Assembly (NCBI GenBank): GCA_946902985.2
Contig: OX336397.1
Coordinates: 184,826,813 to 184,890,812, forward strand
Reading direction: 5' to 3'
Source of the DNA: Meconema thalassinum
Taxonomy: Eukaryota; Arthropoda; Insecta; Orthoptera; Tettigoniidae
DNA: 64,000 nt
Position numbers and translations under genes: made by a program. This document shows positions 34,285 through 45,749 of this stretch, in pieces. Below the pieces are notes generated by a model, which saw nothing but the letters and a program-made list of their open reading frames with translations, had not been told where the DNA came from and ran no database searches. How positions within the stretch are numbered: position 1 is the first letter of the stretch; every line of letters starts with the position of its first letter.

Positions 34285-35225
34285 AGGAGATCTTAACTGA
34301 ACGATGTTAGCTTAATGACACTCTAGTGTGTCAATCCCTCTAAGAAGTACAATCTGCTATTCGCTTGGGTTGGTAGGAGCACTAATCCTTATGATATTAC
34401 CTTAAAGACACCCCTGTTAGTCACCGCCTGCGTGGGTATCTGTGAGCTCTAAGCTGACTGATTTTAGCTTAATGACACTCCAAGGGGAATGATCTGCTCT
34501 CAGTGTTGGTGGTTACTTAGGTGATCTAAACTAGCTGATAGTAGCTTAGCAACCCTCCAGTATGAAAATACCTCAAAGAAGAACCATCATCTCACAGTTT
34601 GGTAGGTACCTAGGAGCTCTAAACTGAAGGATGCTAGCCTAAAGACACTTCAGGTGTGCCAATACCTCTAAGAGGAACCTTCCTACTACAGTCTGTGTTG
34701 GTACCTAGGTGCTCTAATCTGAGAGATATTACCTTAATGACGCAACAGGCGTGTCTGCTTCATTACGGTGAGTAGCTACTGATAACGCGCCGGGAGATGA
34801 CAGTCAGGTTTGAGCTGGAGTTGTCTTCCCACTCACTGCGTTCGCGCATTCCAAAAACATTAAATTGGTCACTGCTTCCATTGCTGTACCTGATACCGCC
34901 GCACTGTTAAAAGTAAACACAAATGCGTGTAAGAATGTCGACAGTGGGAAGGAAGGTAACTATACACACACGCGCGTGAAGCCCGATTACAAATTATTAT
35001 GAAGGAAGTAGCAGCAACGACTGTCAGCCGATATATTTAGGCTTGGAATAGGCTGGCCGGGCATGCGTATTGCAAGACCCATCCGCAGAGTGTTGAACTG
35101 CCATCTCCTGACGCGATGACATTACTGACTGTCTCTTGGGCACCTAGGAGTTTTATTCTGAATTATATTGGCATAAAGACACTTCATTTTGTCAATACCT
35201 CTCTGAGTAAACACCAATATCCTTA
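34285..35225 (+). repeat. Degenerate ~85-100-bp tandem repeat, interrupted
   Basis: Units share CTCTAAACTGA, GATgTTAGCTTAATGACAC, GTCAATACCTCTAAGA and GTTGGTACCTAGGAG. Units start near 34293, 34383, 34445, 34530, 34615 and 34711. One more lies beyond an insertion, near 35150. Confidence 0.75.
34760..35130. mobile_element. MITE-like insertion inside the tandem repeat
   Basis: ACGCGCCGGGAGATGACAGT near the left end pairs with ACTGCCATCTCCTGACGCG near the right end, giving inverted termini of about 35 bp with some mismatches. It splits a unit of the surrounding repeat. No ORF is inside. The exact ends and the target duplication are unclear. Confidence 0.6.
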
Positions 35226-35480
35226 AGAACCGTATGCTTCTTTCGGAGGGGAAGTAAAGCCGGCAGGCCAATGTCATAGTTTTATGGCATTTAAAGAACC
35301 TTCCATTTACTACAATTGTGTGAATCTGCATTTCTAGTTTAGATTTGATTAATGCTCAATGAATTTCCAACGTTCGAAGTCAGGTGTCGGTAGCGGTGGC
35401 ATCTAGTTGCCAAGTTCGTGCCTAGGTGTCGTACTATTATCCCGAAATATATTTGTAATTGGTGCCGAAACCACTTTTGT
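35225..35480 (+). mobile_element. SINE fragment (GGTGGCGTAG family)
   Basis: It shares CGGAGGGGAAGTAAAGCCGG, TGTCATAG, CCAACGTTCG, AGCGGTGGCATCTAGTTGCC and TAGGTGTCGT with 41580-41775. The tRNA-like head is missing. Confidence 0.65.
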
Positions 35481-36282
35481 CCAAAAATTTATGTTTTGTG
35501 ACCGGTTAGGTGAGGACTGAGGATACGCAGAAAATGGCTGTTACAGTACTGTTAGGCATACAGTACTAATTGTTTATGTAAAAGTTACATTTGCCTAGAC
35601 CAATAATTATAATAATTTTATTAATGCAGCCAATGGCCATGTACTTTTCTGTTCAGGTAGCGGCTAGTCACACATGCACCTCTGGTTTTTGTCATGCATA
35701 GTGGAGATACTGGAGTCACGCATAATCTTTCTCTAGAAAATAATTACGGTAAGAATTTACAGAAGGTGCCCCTTTCTATAAAATTCTTATTAAACTACAG
35801 AAATTAAGCTAATTACCTGAATTAAAAGTCCGGAAAATATCTGGAGATGTTTGTAGTTAATAGATGGTTTCTCCTCCTCCGTCTGAGGCCCACCTAGCCG
35901 TCCCACATAAGATCACGACTTATGTAGCCAAAATTACAGTTGTGGCCGCCATTATTACAAATCTATCATCATCGGTTGCGGTCAGGGTATTGAAATCTCT
36001 TCGTTAGCCCCACTGGTCTGCTGGTCTGTCATCAAAACAATACTGCCAACCTCGCCCTTACGGTACTATGGAACACAAAGAAGCGCCCAGTTCAGTTTCT
36101 AGTGCGCTTACTTCGTGCGCTGCATTCAGTTCACCGCTCTGGTTGTGCTAGTGTGTGCTATATTTCACTTCACTGTAATGTTTTTTTTCACGGCTGAAAT
36201 GAGTGTTTTTTGTAATCTGCTCTGTAATTACTATGCAGTATATCGCTCCGCTGTAATAAATGTGTATTTTTTCACACAACTG
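35481..36282. other. Gene-free stretch
   Basis: Nothing supported. It includes a T/C-rich CTCCTCCTCCGTCTG patch near 35871. Confidence 0.5.
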
Positions 36283-36640
36283 TGGTTTTGACAATGGTTA
36301 CAGCCTAACGCACCCACACCAATGGTTTTGTGTCAACCGTGCCCCGCTAGATGTGTGCGGCCCAGGCCGCACCTGCACCCAACCGTTCTAACCTTCGTTT
36401 AGCCAATCAAATGGTTCTTGAAAATGGTTTCTGCCTAACGCGCCCAGACCAATGGTTTTGTGCCAACCGGGCCTCGCTTGCTGCGCGCGGCCAAAGTCGC
36501 ACATGCACCCAACCATTCTAACCTTCGCTTTGTCCAATCCAATGGTTTTGACAATGGTTACAGCCTAACACGCCCAGATTAATGAGTTTTGGCAATGGTT
36601 ACAGCCTAATGCTCCCCGATGATTTTTTTTTGATCAACAG
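36283..36640 (+). repeat. ~130-bp tandem repeat, about 2.7 copies
   Basis: AATGGTTTTGACAATGGTTA then CAGCCTAACGC and CCCAGACCAATGGTTTTGTG recur near 36286, 36411 and 36540. The third copy is truncated and diverged. Confidence 0.8.
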
Positions 36641-36789
36641 TGATTTTCTATCCCACTTCTTTTTATCAACAGTGATTTTGTATCTCACATGTTGGGAACA
36701 ATGTGTGCGCCTCGGTGCGTGCCGCTAGAGTGAGCCCCAGTTGAACGAGATGCAAGCGCTGTAGAAACAAGGCAGCCGTTTTTAAAATA

Positions 36790-37400
36790 GCAGCATGACG
36801 AATAGAAATAAACAGTGTCATCACTCCGCTACTTAAGCATTGTAGTTCATGGTCCAGCCAGTGTGTGGCGCGGAAGTCGCGCCGAACCATAAGCACGTGT
36901 GACAGTAACCCACGAGGTTAGTACTGTAATATCCTGTGCGCGAGAAGTCATATTATGCGAGGGAATTTGTTTCTTTGTAATAGTTTACGAATCTCTGTGC
37001 AGTGCTCTGTGTGTGCAAACAACTAAGTTTTCTGTTGTTTCGGGAAAATGCCGTAATGTTTTGTTCGTGGAAGCAAATCGGGTTACGAAGAAAATCTGAT
37101 GGTAGACATTTTTTCACACCGCCAAAAGAAACAAATCTGTTTGCGAAATAGGCGAGAGTTATTCCGTGGAAAGATAAGCAATTGTCGATCAAAAATAGAA
37201 TCTGTGACGAGCGTTTTTCGGAAGATTAAATTATTATAAAGGCGGACTGTTTCGTAGTGAACTATTAGAACGTGTAAATTCCTCGCGTGAAGTGGAAATT
37301 AAACCCTGGATCAGTACCTCACGTTTTTCAAAATGTACCGAAATATCTATCCACTGATGTAAAATCACGAAAGCCGCCCAGTAGGCTACGGAATGAAGGC
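36790..37400 (+). pseudogene. THAP-domain relic 2 (in duplicated segment)
   Basis: After ATGCCG, a TAA replaces the expected third codon (TGT) at 37034-37036. Then FVRGSKSGYEE, and in other frames FFTPPKETNLFAKWARVIP-like and RICDERFSED sequence, follow the THAP pattern with the Trp and the CDxxF region. Further on comes VKWKLNPGSVPHVFQNV, the usual segment after the domain. The 5' flank (ATGACGAATAGAAATAAACA, TGTGTGGCGCGGAAGTC) is duplicated at 39573-39840. Non-functional. Confidence 0.75.
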
Positions 37401-37629
37401 AGCCTTCCATGGTTACTTGTTCTATTTCGTGCCATCCTTACCTAAAACGAAAAAAAAATCCGTCTTAATAATAATAGGCCTAAAATATTAAAAGTTGTTG
37501 ATTCTTTAGGGACTTAACGACATCGTGGCCACGTAGCCCCGTGTGTTTGGGTTTGTTTAGAATTCGTCTGATAACCTGTGTGATTATAATGTCTGTAGTA
37601 GTGTGTGTATTTGGAATTGAGGTCGGATT

Positions 37630-37905
37630 TGGGTAGGAAGCGGCCGTGTCCTTCAGTTAGTTACCATCCCGGCATTTGCCTGGAGGAGAAGTGGGAAACC
37701 ACTGAAATCCACTTCCAGGATAGCTGAGGTAGGAATTGAACGCGCCTCTTTACATTTTTGCCTCACGAGGCTGAGTGAACTCCGTTCCAGCCCTCAGACC
37801 AGTATGAAATGTATTGGCAGAGCTGGGAATCGAACCCGGACTTCCGTGGTGATAGCCAAGTGGCCAAGAATGAGTCGGACATATAATAATGGCCAACCTG
37901 CCAAT
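37630..37905 (-). mobile_element. tRNA-derived SINE (GGCTCTGCC family)
   Basis: On the minus strand: head with B box CCGGGTTCGATTCCC, then AGCTCTGCCAATACATTTCA and GAGGGCTGGAACGGAGTT, then CTCACGAGGC-like sequence. The same family occurs at 56174-56307 and, diverged, at about 43985-44230. It lies inside the segment that separates the two blocks of the THAP duplication. Confidence 0.75.
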
Positions 37906-37959
37906 ACAATAAACGGTCATCCAATTCTTCGCTTCCGTTACCGTCTTCCTCGGATCTTG

Positions 37960-38130
37960 TTTCAACTTTGTCTTCAGTATCAGAGTCACAAATTCCTTTG
38001 AAATTACTGAATCATGAACTAGCTATTCGTTATCTTTCAGCAGAAGGTGACACGCTTCATCTGCATCCTTAGGTTTTCGTAAGGCGCAATCTCCTTACTG
38101 ATATTAACTAAGGCAACATACTAAGCCAAA
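37960..38130 (+). repeat. Distal block of the THAP segmental duplication, copy 1
   Basis: CAGTATCAGAGTCAC, TTCCTTTGAAATTA, CATCCTTAGGTTTT and TACTGATATTAACTAAGGCA match 40065-40193. In copy 2 this block sits next to the THAP relic; in copy 1 the 37400-37960 insertion intervenes. Confidence 0.75.
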
Positions 38131-38766
38131 TAATCGGTATAACAGCACACCTGCCACTCACTGACAGAATGTAACATCATTGGGAGCGCTGGTACTGTCA
38201 ATCTCACGCTGACAAAATGTTACACGTGTTAAAGTTATTTTTAGGCACGCTATTTCACAACTCCAGAGAAATGCTTACTAAGGTTTGGTGTAAGATGTCA
38301 CGAGACGATAAGATCATAACTTGAACTGTTGGCTTGATATTAAAACTAATATGACGAACCATGGAGCTGTCAGATCAATGCGCGACTAACGGAGGGTTTT
38401 AAACGATAGTTCTACATGGGGACAGAGAATATTAATACTAACTTTTTGACAGTATTATTCATAAGTCTAAACACACAATTTGATGTAATCAGCGTAACCG
38501 CAGCCTTCGTAAAGAGGTTTACGTAGCCCAGCGCGTATCCCACTATTGAACAGCTGACTGTGTAGCGTTGGGGATCAGCGCCGCTAGCGCTAGCCGAGCG
38601 GGGCGCGGTTGAACTCGGTGAGTGATAACACTATTTGTTTCTATTCGTCATGATAGCAGTAATAAAAACACATATTTACGAACTTTAGCACATATATGAG
38701 GTTCAGCAGTGTCAATTGTCAAAGTGTCAAATTGAAATCAACTTCTAATGACTCCCATAAAGGTAT
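38131..38766. other. Gene-free stretch
   Basis: Nothing supported. Confidence 0.5.
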
Positions 38767-39186
38767 GTGAATAATATGCAACCTTTCTTATATATTTTAA
38801 TTTGTATTTTTGCATTTCTGAAAACTGTTGAACAAATAAAGAAAATATGGGACAACGAAAAAACCAAACGTAAGAAACAATTGTGTCCGGAGAAAAGGGA
38901 GCAGATGAGGACTGGTGGCGGGTCTTCGAACAAAATTTCTCCGCAACATGACCCAGCTGTGGATATTCTTTTGGGGCAGGTGGACATTGAGATAACTTTT
39001 GCCCTGGACAGAGACATATCACTGAAGATAAACAGGACAAAGGGGCACCATTATTGAAGTACCAGTATGAAGAACCTATCATCGAGCTGGATGAAGAAAT
39101 GAAGAAAGATGTCATCGAAGAAATCGATAAGGATGGCATCGTCGGTACACCGAAAGAGAAAAGCCCAACTGGTTTGTTAAAGAGAT
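38767..39186 (+). pseudogene. Myb/SANT-like (zeste-type) protein fragment
   Basis: The frame at about 38815-39040 gives LKTVEQIKKIWDNEKTKRKK, then CPEKREQMRTGGGSS and an acidic segment. This is the end of a Myb/SANT-like DNA-binding domain followed by the TGGG motif typical of zeste/MSANTD-type proteins. After a small frameshift near 39045 the downstream sequence continues PLLKYQYEEPIIELDEEM and PKEKSPTG before a stop at 39186-39188. The N-terminal half of the domain is not visible upstream, so it is either a second exon or a relic. Such proteins often accompany Harbinger elements or occur as expanded host families. Confidence 0.6.
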
Positions 39187-39572
39187 AGTTTTAAAATTGT
39201 TAGCAGAACAGTGTTTTCCTACCCGTTATTATTCCCATTTCTATGGAGTCTGGGATTGTTAATACAGAGAGCCATGTTGGTTATACGTTGTGTGATGAGA
39301 AGTATCTGGACACTCGCATGTGAATAAAGGTGAAGTTTGAAACAACCATCGCTGTGGTTGTCAAAATGCTGTTTGCACACATCTTTGCCTTTTTGACAGC
39401 CTCCACTCTAGCAAGCATACTTTCAATCAGGTGGTGGAAGGTTCAAGCTTAACCCATACCATGTTTCTAGCATTGCTGGAGGTATTCCTTCAGGAGGGTT
39501 AGAAACATTGAGGTATGCCTTCCATCTGCATAACTGTATCTCGTCAATAATAATAATAATAATAATATTAAT
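39187..39572. other. Gene-free stretch
   Basis: Contains a TAA microsatellite at about 39545-39567 and nothing else supported. Confidence 0.5.
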
Positions 39573-40193
39573 AGTAGCATGACGAATAGAAATAAACATT
39601 CATCAATCTGCTCTGTAAGAATTGTCGTTCATGGTCCCGGTAATGTGTGGCGCGGAAGTCTCTCCGAATCACAAGCGCATGCGGCAAGGAATCCTCGAGG
39701 ATAGTACTGTAATATTGTGTGCGTAAGATGTCGTATATAAGTGGATTTTTTTTTCTTTGTAACATTTTACGAATGTCTGTGTTAGTCTGTGCAGTGATTT
39801 ATGTGTGCAAACAACTACATTTTCTACTGTTTAGAAAAAAAAGTCATACTGTTTTGTTCCTGGATGTAAATCGGTTTATGGAGGAAAAGCTGATAGTAGA
39901 CAATTTTTCACTCCGCCAAAGAAACAAATCTGTTTGCGAAATGGGTGAGAGTAATTTCGCGGAAAGATGACCCATTGTCGATCAAAAGTAGAATCTGTGA
40001 CGTGTATTTTTAAGAAGATTCAATTATAAATCGTTTCCGATACAGTTGTGCTGTTCAATATCGAGTTCAGTATCCGAGTCACCAATTTCTTTGAAATTAT
40101 CGTCAACTAGCGATTCGCTATTTTTCGGCAGAAGACACACTCACATCCTTAGGTTTTTATAAGTCGTAATAGCTTTACTGATATTCACTAAGG
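39573..40193 (+). pseudogene. THAP-domain relic 3 (second duplication copy)
   Basis: From about 39838 the translation reads KKSYCFVPGCKSVYGGKADS, then FFTPPKK and, after a shift, WVRVISRKDDPLSIKSRICD with an altered CxxF end and a stop. The start codon has been lost in an A run (GAAAAAAAAGTCATAC). Sequence from 39573 to 40193 parallels 36793-37240 plus 37960-38110, so the copies are a segmental duplication about 2.8 kb apart. Confidence 0.75.
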
Positions 40194-40440
40194 CACCGAC
40201 TGCGTGGCTCAGCAGTAACGTTCTCGCCTGCTGTGCCCAAGGCTGCAGGATCGAATCCTGGTGCAGTCAGCTGGCATTTGAGCGTGCGCAAACGCGAGGG
40301 ATCCATGTCATTAGATGTACTGGCACGTTAAAGATCCCCTTTGGGACGAAATTCTAGCACCTCGGTGTCTCTAAAAGCCTCAGTAGTTAAAAAGGATGTA
40401 AAATCAATAACATTATTATTATTACTTTTATTATTTACCA
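40194..40440 (+). mobile_element. tRNA-derived SINE (GCGTGGCTCAG family)
   Basis: The head is a near-complete tRNA cloverleaf: GACTGCG pairs with TGCAGTC, the A box is TGGCTCAGCAGTAA and the B box GGATCGAATCC. The body contains ACTGGCACGTTAAAGATCCC and CACCTCGGTGTCTCT and ends in an ATT-rich tail. A sister copy is at 54377-54605. Confidence 0.9.
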
Positions 40441-40678
40441 TTATTTCTTGCAGTATGTAAATTATTTGCAAGTACATGGTGATTCATATAGCTCATGGTT
40501 TTCATTTCATTTGACAAGAAGGATGCTAGTAACGTGCTATTGCATCTCAAATGTGCGGAATATCTGGGAGATTACTTTGCCGTTGAAGGTTGTCAGTACA
40601 GGTATCATTCTCATTTAGATGTTCCAAGTCCTTGGGTGTGTAGCGTAGACAAAGTCTGCCGAGATCAAATTCGGTGAT

Positions 40679-41300
40679 CTCTGTGACCACAAATTCCTGG
40701 AGATTATGCAGTCGTCAAAGTAACTTTGGTTCAGCGCCAATCAAGCGACATACCGCAAGTGGCACAGTCCTATTTAACGTGCCCCTGACGCAAATCATTG
40801 TTATCCAATTGCTCAATGAATTTACTGGACGTGCGTCTGTACACTTTGGTGTTCACTATTCTCTCTGCACACCAAACGTCTTTCAATGGTTGAATAGGTG
40901 TCTTTGTGCATGCTAAGTGATTTTGTGCTAACCAAATGTATGTGTTCTGTGAGTTTACGTAACTGGTTAGGTGAAACAATGCCTAGTCTGTGAACTATTG
41001 CCAGGATTTTGAACAAGGGTCAACTGGAACTAACGACAATATTCCACCCATTTTAGCCTTGTATGGGTCAAGCAATCTCTTGAACATACCCGGACTTCTT
41101 CGCACCTCTCTAACACATAACATGAATACCCACTCTCCTGCGACAGAGACTTTAAAGACTTACGGGGTGATCGCTGTAGTTGCTCCTGAACATCCACAGC
41201 AAGACTACACAAGCAATGCTGCCAGTTTCACTTGTTTTCAAATTGTTTATCAAAGCCAATATTGTGACCCTGAGTGGACGTTTGTGAACACCAAATTCCA
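40679..41300 (-). pseudogene. Decayed mariner/Tc-like transposase
   Basis: Minus-strand frames give LQRSPRKSLKSLSQESGYS near 41130-41185 (the DNA-binding helix region). They then give FHLTSYVNSQNTYIWLAQNH near 40915-40975, TPIQPLKDVWCAERIVNTKV and RRTSSKFIEQLDNNDLRQGH near 40776-40835. These match a common insect Tc1/mariner-superfamily transposase in which FHLSGYVNSQN follows the second catalytic Asp and VWC..s precedes the third acidic residue. Frames are broken between the blocks and the N- and C-termini are incomplete. Confidence 0.75.
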
Positions 41301-41340
41301 TCTGGTATGCCCTGAGTGGCTATAGTTTTTAAATTTCTAA

Positions 41341-41432
41341 ACATTGTATTAATTTGAAAGTATTCCTATAAACTGTATTAAATTGAAAGTATTCTTATAA
41401 ATTGTATTAAATTGAAAGTATTGTTATAAACA
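41341..41432 (+). repeat. ~31-bp tandem repeat, three copies
   Basis: TTGTATTAAATTGAAAGTAT plus TCTTATAAA recurs three times with minor changes just 5' of the SINE. Confidence 0.85.
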
Positions 41433-41960
41433 AGCGACTTCGGTGGCGTAGTTGGTAGCATCCTGAGCTTCGGTGGCGTAATTGGTAGCATCCTGAGCTT
41501 CTATGCCCAAGATCGCGGGTTCAAACCGGCCGATGTCGTCAGATTTTTTAAGAGCGTTAAAAATCCCTCAGTATGCCTTCCTTAGGAGGTAAGTAGAGCC
41601 GGCGGTCCCATGTCATAGATTTATCGCATGAAAAAGGACCTTTCACTAATTACACTTGTGAAAGTGAAAATTATTAGATTAGTTTGATAGCGCTCTATTA
41701 GTTCCAACGTTCGCCACCGGGTGCTGACTGCGATGACATTTAGTAGCCGCGTCCGCAGCTAGGTGTCGTGGATGGTAACAATTGGTGGCAAAAGTATGAA
41801 CTACTTGCAAAAAATTAATCGTCTGGAGTCCTTCTACCTGAATCTCTGATAACACACACTAATACAGCCATCACAATTAACAAAGGTTATCAGACAAATT
41901 CTACACACATCCGAAGTACACAGGGCTAAATGGCCGCGGTTTTGCAGCCCCTAAACTCAG
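41433..41960 (+). mobile_element. tRNA-derived SINE (GGTGGCGTAG family), fullest copy
   Basis: The head CTTCGGTGGCGTAGTTGGTA is duplicated once in tandem (29 bp). The B box is CGCGGGTTCAAACC. The body includes CCAACGTTCGCCACCGGGTG and AGGTGTCGTGGATGGTA and ends in CCCCTAAACTCAGGAACCG. It is the reference for the partial copies at 3875, 17110 and 35225. Confidence 0.85.
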
Positions 41961-42240
41961 GAACCGAAGAACCATTCTTATAAGCAGTGCTTGCCAGAAA
42001 CTTCTAACCTCCTAAATATCTATTATAAAGGACAGTAAAAGGCCAAAATCTTTCGTCAGCAATGACTCTCATTTCACCCCATTCCTATGAATATTTCCGC
42101 ACATATAACATTGTAATAACATCACAGTAAAATAATGTTATCTTTATAAAAAAGCCCATTTAATATAACCTATAGTTTTCATGAATTATCAACGGATATT
42201 GTTCATAATATGAGTTACATGTAGGTTTCATGTGTTTCAG

Positions 42241-42517
42241 ACCCACTTCGAATGACGAAAAGAAGGAGAGAGCCTCCTGCAGTGGCTCTGAAGATAACGA
42301 AATGGATCTGAGGTGTCTGCGGCTCCAAACCCTGATGGAACACTGCATAGTAAGTGAGTCACAGAAAGTAATCTCAATCTGAAGGAGCAAAGACTCAGAA
42401 TAAAGGAAGCTGATTTGAGGATTCAGGAACAGAAACTCAAAGTACAAGAACAAGATTTGCGACTACAAGTGCAGCAGTTACTTCTTATGAAAGAGAAGAA
42501 TTCATGCACCAAATGAG
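42241..42517 (+). CDS. Possible terminal exon with C-terminal coiled coil
   Basis: An acceptor TTCATGTGTTTCAG ends at 42240. The first frame (PTSNDEKKERASCSGSED...) runs to a TGA at 42380. From about 42376 the next frame continues NLKEQRLRIKEADLRIQEQK and ends VQQLLLMKEKNSCTK before TGA at 42515-42517. The second part is a clear heptad coiled coil rich in Glu, Lys, Gln and Leu. AATAAA follows at 42528, a likely polyadenylation signal. A one-base frameshift or a small intron must join the parts. Coiled-coil tails like this are typical of Myb/SANT or MADF proteins, so it may belong with the fragment at 38767. That link is inference. Confidence 0.5.
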
Positions 42518-42527
42518 GTGTGTGGAA

Positions 42528-42533
42528 ATAAAT
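42528..42533 (+). terminator. Polyadenylation signal AATAAA
   Basis: Lies about 11 bp past the coiled-coil stop codon, an unusually short 3' UTR if it is used. Confidence 0.4.
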
Positions 42534-43565
42534 CATATATCTATGAAATTGAACCCGTGCATTACTTATTAAAATAAAAAGTATACTATAGAACATTGCA
42601 AACAGCTGCTGAACTCGTAGACTATTGTTGTGGATGTAACTTAGCCAGTAGAGTGAAAAGATAGGGGCACATTCCTTTGCTGTATAACCCCTTTAAATAA
42701 CAATAATAATCGTCAGAATAGGAAGAAGAATACTCACAAATAGTTTATTTTGTATCCCAAATTGTTTGCTATTGTTGCATTACGGTATGGCTTATTATGG
42801 CTCTAGCCCTTTTTTTTTAGCATGTTGAAAGAAATTCTCATTGAGACACCAGAGTTTTTATTGCATGTACAGTTATTTATGAAATCGGAGGCAGAACATA
42901 GAGAACTGCTCCTTGAAACAAGTTAAATTTCAATTATGATTATCTAAAAATATTGAGACCGATGTCTAATTAAGAAAACAGGCTACTATAAATAAAACTA
43001 ACAATAAGATAATACTAGTAACATTACGGCGTAGCTATAGGTGTTAAACTGAGGATCGGATCCAGGCTCTGGCAGAGACCAACAATGATCATGTAACTAT
43101 TAAATCGGTCACTCTTGTATATGTTGTAGTCAGATAGTGAAATCAGTTACTTCATGAAAAGCCGGCATATGATGAAAAAAGGTACACATGCACTATCTGA
43201 CGCGTGGTTTCATGAAATGACTACATTTCGCCGTCATATAGTGTAATTCTTTTCGTACATCATCTGACAGGAAGTCCACTTCATGAAGTAGCGGCAGCGG
43301 TGTGGGATAAAAGTGGTCTCAAAGAATTAATCGGATAAAGATGTGGACACCGATGGGCTGTTGATTACTTCAGGAAGTAAACACTGGGACAAATAGAGAA
43401 GGTCGTTCATATTTCATGCATTTTGTTTGGAAAACATGAGGAGTAGAAAATAGATTATATAATATGTCTTGGCTTCGCTATTCCACCCTTTAAAACAACA
43501 AAACCTCAGTTACAAACGCGAAAAAAGCGGTCTTGTATAGCTCTTGGTGGCCAAAACCCTAAACG
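42534..43565. other. Gene-free stretch
   Basis: No supported gene. Short ACTTCATGAA palindromes recur near 43150, 43212 and 43280 without a clear unit. Confidence 0.45.
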
Positions 43566-44270
43566 ATGATGTGGACTCGGGGTATGGTGTTAGCTTCCAG
43601 ACCACTACGTGGTGTGTTCGATCCCCACTATAGAGGAATATTTTTGCCTACTAATAATTTCTGTATATTTTAGTTCATTCTGTAAATTTTTATATATTTC
43701 TGTTCTACTGTTTCCTTGTAAAAATATTTTAAGTTCTAGGAACATCTTGGTCATCAGCCCAGTGCATTTGGATGGATGTTGCCTGATGTTCGTGTTTGTG
43801 TGGTGACAAGTGGTGTGTGTAGCTGTAAAGGGTAAAGAATTTGTGGTGTCCCGGGACTTGTACCATCCCGGTAATTGCCTCGAGGGTGTGTGGAAAGAAA
43901 TGGGGGGAAACTACACAGTTAGCGATGGGATTCAAACGGGACTTACGGAATAAAGTATGGTTACCAGGGATAGGAACTTCAGGTCATGGTTCGATTTCCC
44001 GCTCTGCCAAGGAAATTAATTATGGTCTGAGGTGTTGGGTTAGATTCCCACTTCAGCCATCCTGGATGTGGTTTTCCGTGGTTTCCCCCTTCTCCTCCAG
44101 GCATATGCCAGGTTGGTTCCTAACTTAAGGCCACGGCCACCTCCTCCCCAATCTTAACCTGAACTACAAATACACACCACAATAGCACAGGTTAACAGAC
44201 AAATTCCACACACTCCCAAGTAGCCTTCACAGGCCTAAATGACCACGACGTCGAAGCACCTCAAATGAAA
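43566..44270 (+). mobile_element. SINE-related sequences, two tRNA-like blocks
   Basis: A tRNA-like block at about 43570-43640 carries GTGTGTTCGATCCCCAC. A second at about 43980-44230 carries ATGGTTCGATTTCCCGCTCT and then GTGGTTTTCCGTGGTTTCCC, AGGCCACGGCCACCTCCT and CACACCACAATAG, a body common to insect retroposons. ORFs across both are not genes. Confidence 0.6.
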
Positions 44271-45749
44271 CATCATACTTCGTCTAGGTACCCTATACAG
44301 TAGTTGTGTAGCTCGACACTTCGTTCAATGGCGTAAGAGGCGCATTCACAAAAGCTTTAAGCTGTTTTATGGAAATAATTGGTTAATTTAGTGGATGGTT
44401 CACCTTTGAGAACATTTCGAATTTCAGCCTATTTATTTTTGAAAGAATGATTTCTTCATAGTTGTTTGTGTCTTATCTGTTATCGTTCCACATGGTGGCT
44501 ACAGAGCCTGGAAATTGGGGACATTTCTCTCTCTGGAATATCACGGAAATATCAGGGACTTTCGTAAATGTGTAGACAAATTCAGGGAAATGTGAAGAAA
44601 CTTAAAAAAAAAATCTAAAATACAACACACTTTGCGTAGAGCGAGTGAGAATTATTTTGCAGCCGTAACCTGGCGCGGCGAAAAATGTAGCACGATTCCC
44701 ATTGCTGAGTAAATTATCTCTAAATGAATCGTTAGGCAAAAGGGAAGGTACCATATAAGCAAGATTATATAATTAATACATTATCCGCTAAATTAATATC
44801 AGGGAAGTTTGTGGCAACATCAGGGAATTTGTCAGGCTAAGTCTGTCGCCACCATGTTACAGTTTTGTTGTTAATTCATTCAAGGGACATCAGCACCGTT
44901 TGATTGGGTGTAAATTGAACTTGTATTTATGCGATGACTATATGGGTGGGTGGAATAGTATTAGGGGCAGGGATGGGGTAGGCATCCCGGGATTTGAAGT
45001 AAGGTACTATCCCGGCATTTGGGTGGAGGGAGTGTGGAAAAGCCTCGCGGAGAAACCACTTTCTGGATATCCGCTGCAATCGCCGAGTTTTTTTGAAAGT
45101 ACGATCTCCGGATAAACGCACACTATAATTATTATTGTTCGCGAATGGACCCAGATGGATCACGCAGTACTTTTAGGATTCGCCTTTCTGATCTCCATAC
45201 GGCACTTATTCTCACTCCATGGGCCATCTTCCTTTCCTCAGTCATCTTGGTTCCTGGTCTCTTTAAGGCGTCATTCTCTGGTGTTACTATCCATCCATTT
45301 ACCCTACACATAATTACTATTATTATCATCACCACATGCACACTCTCATTCACTTGTCTCCTGCAAATCCTGGGGTTAATGTTAAATGGAAATTGTTCCA
45401 AAGAAACCTACTAATGATCAATTAGGTTTAGGAGTACAATTAATATAAGCCAATACGAATACAGCCCTTAGGCCAGAGCTATTTCTTCTTAGGTTGATTG
45501 AGATTCCTGAGCTAATTCATCGTTATAATCCAAATAACTTATTTATTTAATTAATTTGAGGAAGTTATAAATAATGCAGTGCAGCCTCAAGCCACGTCAC
45601 ACCGCAGGTTGCGTGATAGCGAATACTGGCTTCCTAATGCCCTCCACCTCTTCAGACAAAAAAGTGAGGTTGTTGCCATTTTAAACACGGCAGATATATT
45701 CTAGAGTACACCATGCAACCGATGTAATCTAATTCATGTATTCATTTAC
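44271..45749. other. Gene-free stretch
   Basis: A region with repeated ATCAGGGAA-type phrases (44520-44835) may be a degraded element. The overlapping ORFs on both strands at 44900-45414 show no domain. Confidence 0.4.

Noticed and set aside
40990..41325. Plus-strand 111-codon ORF
   Set aside because: It is the antisense shadow of the mariner-like transposase relic on the minus strand.
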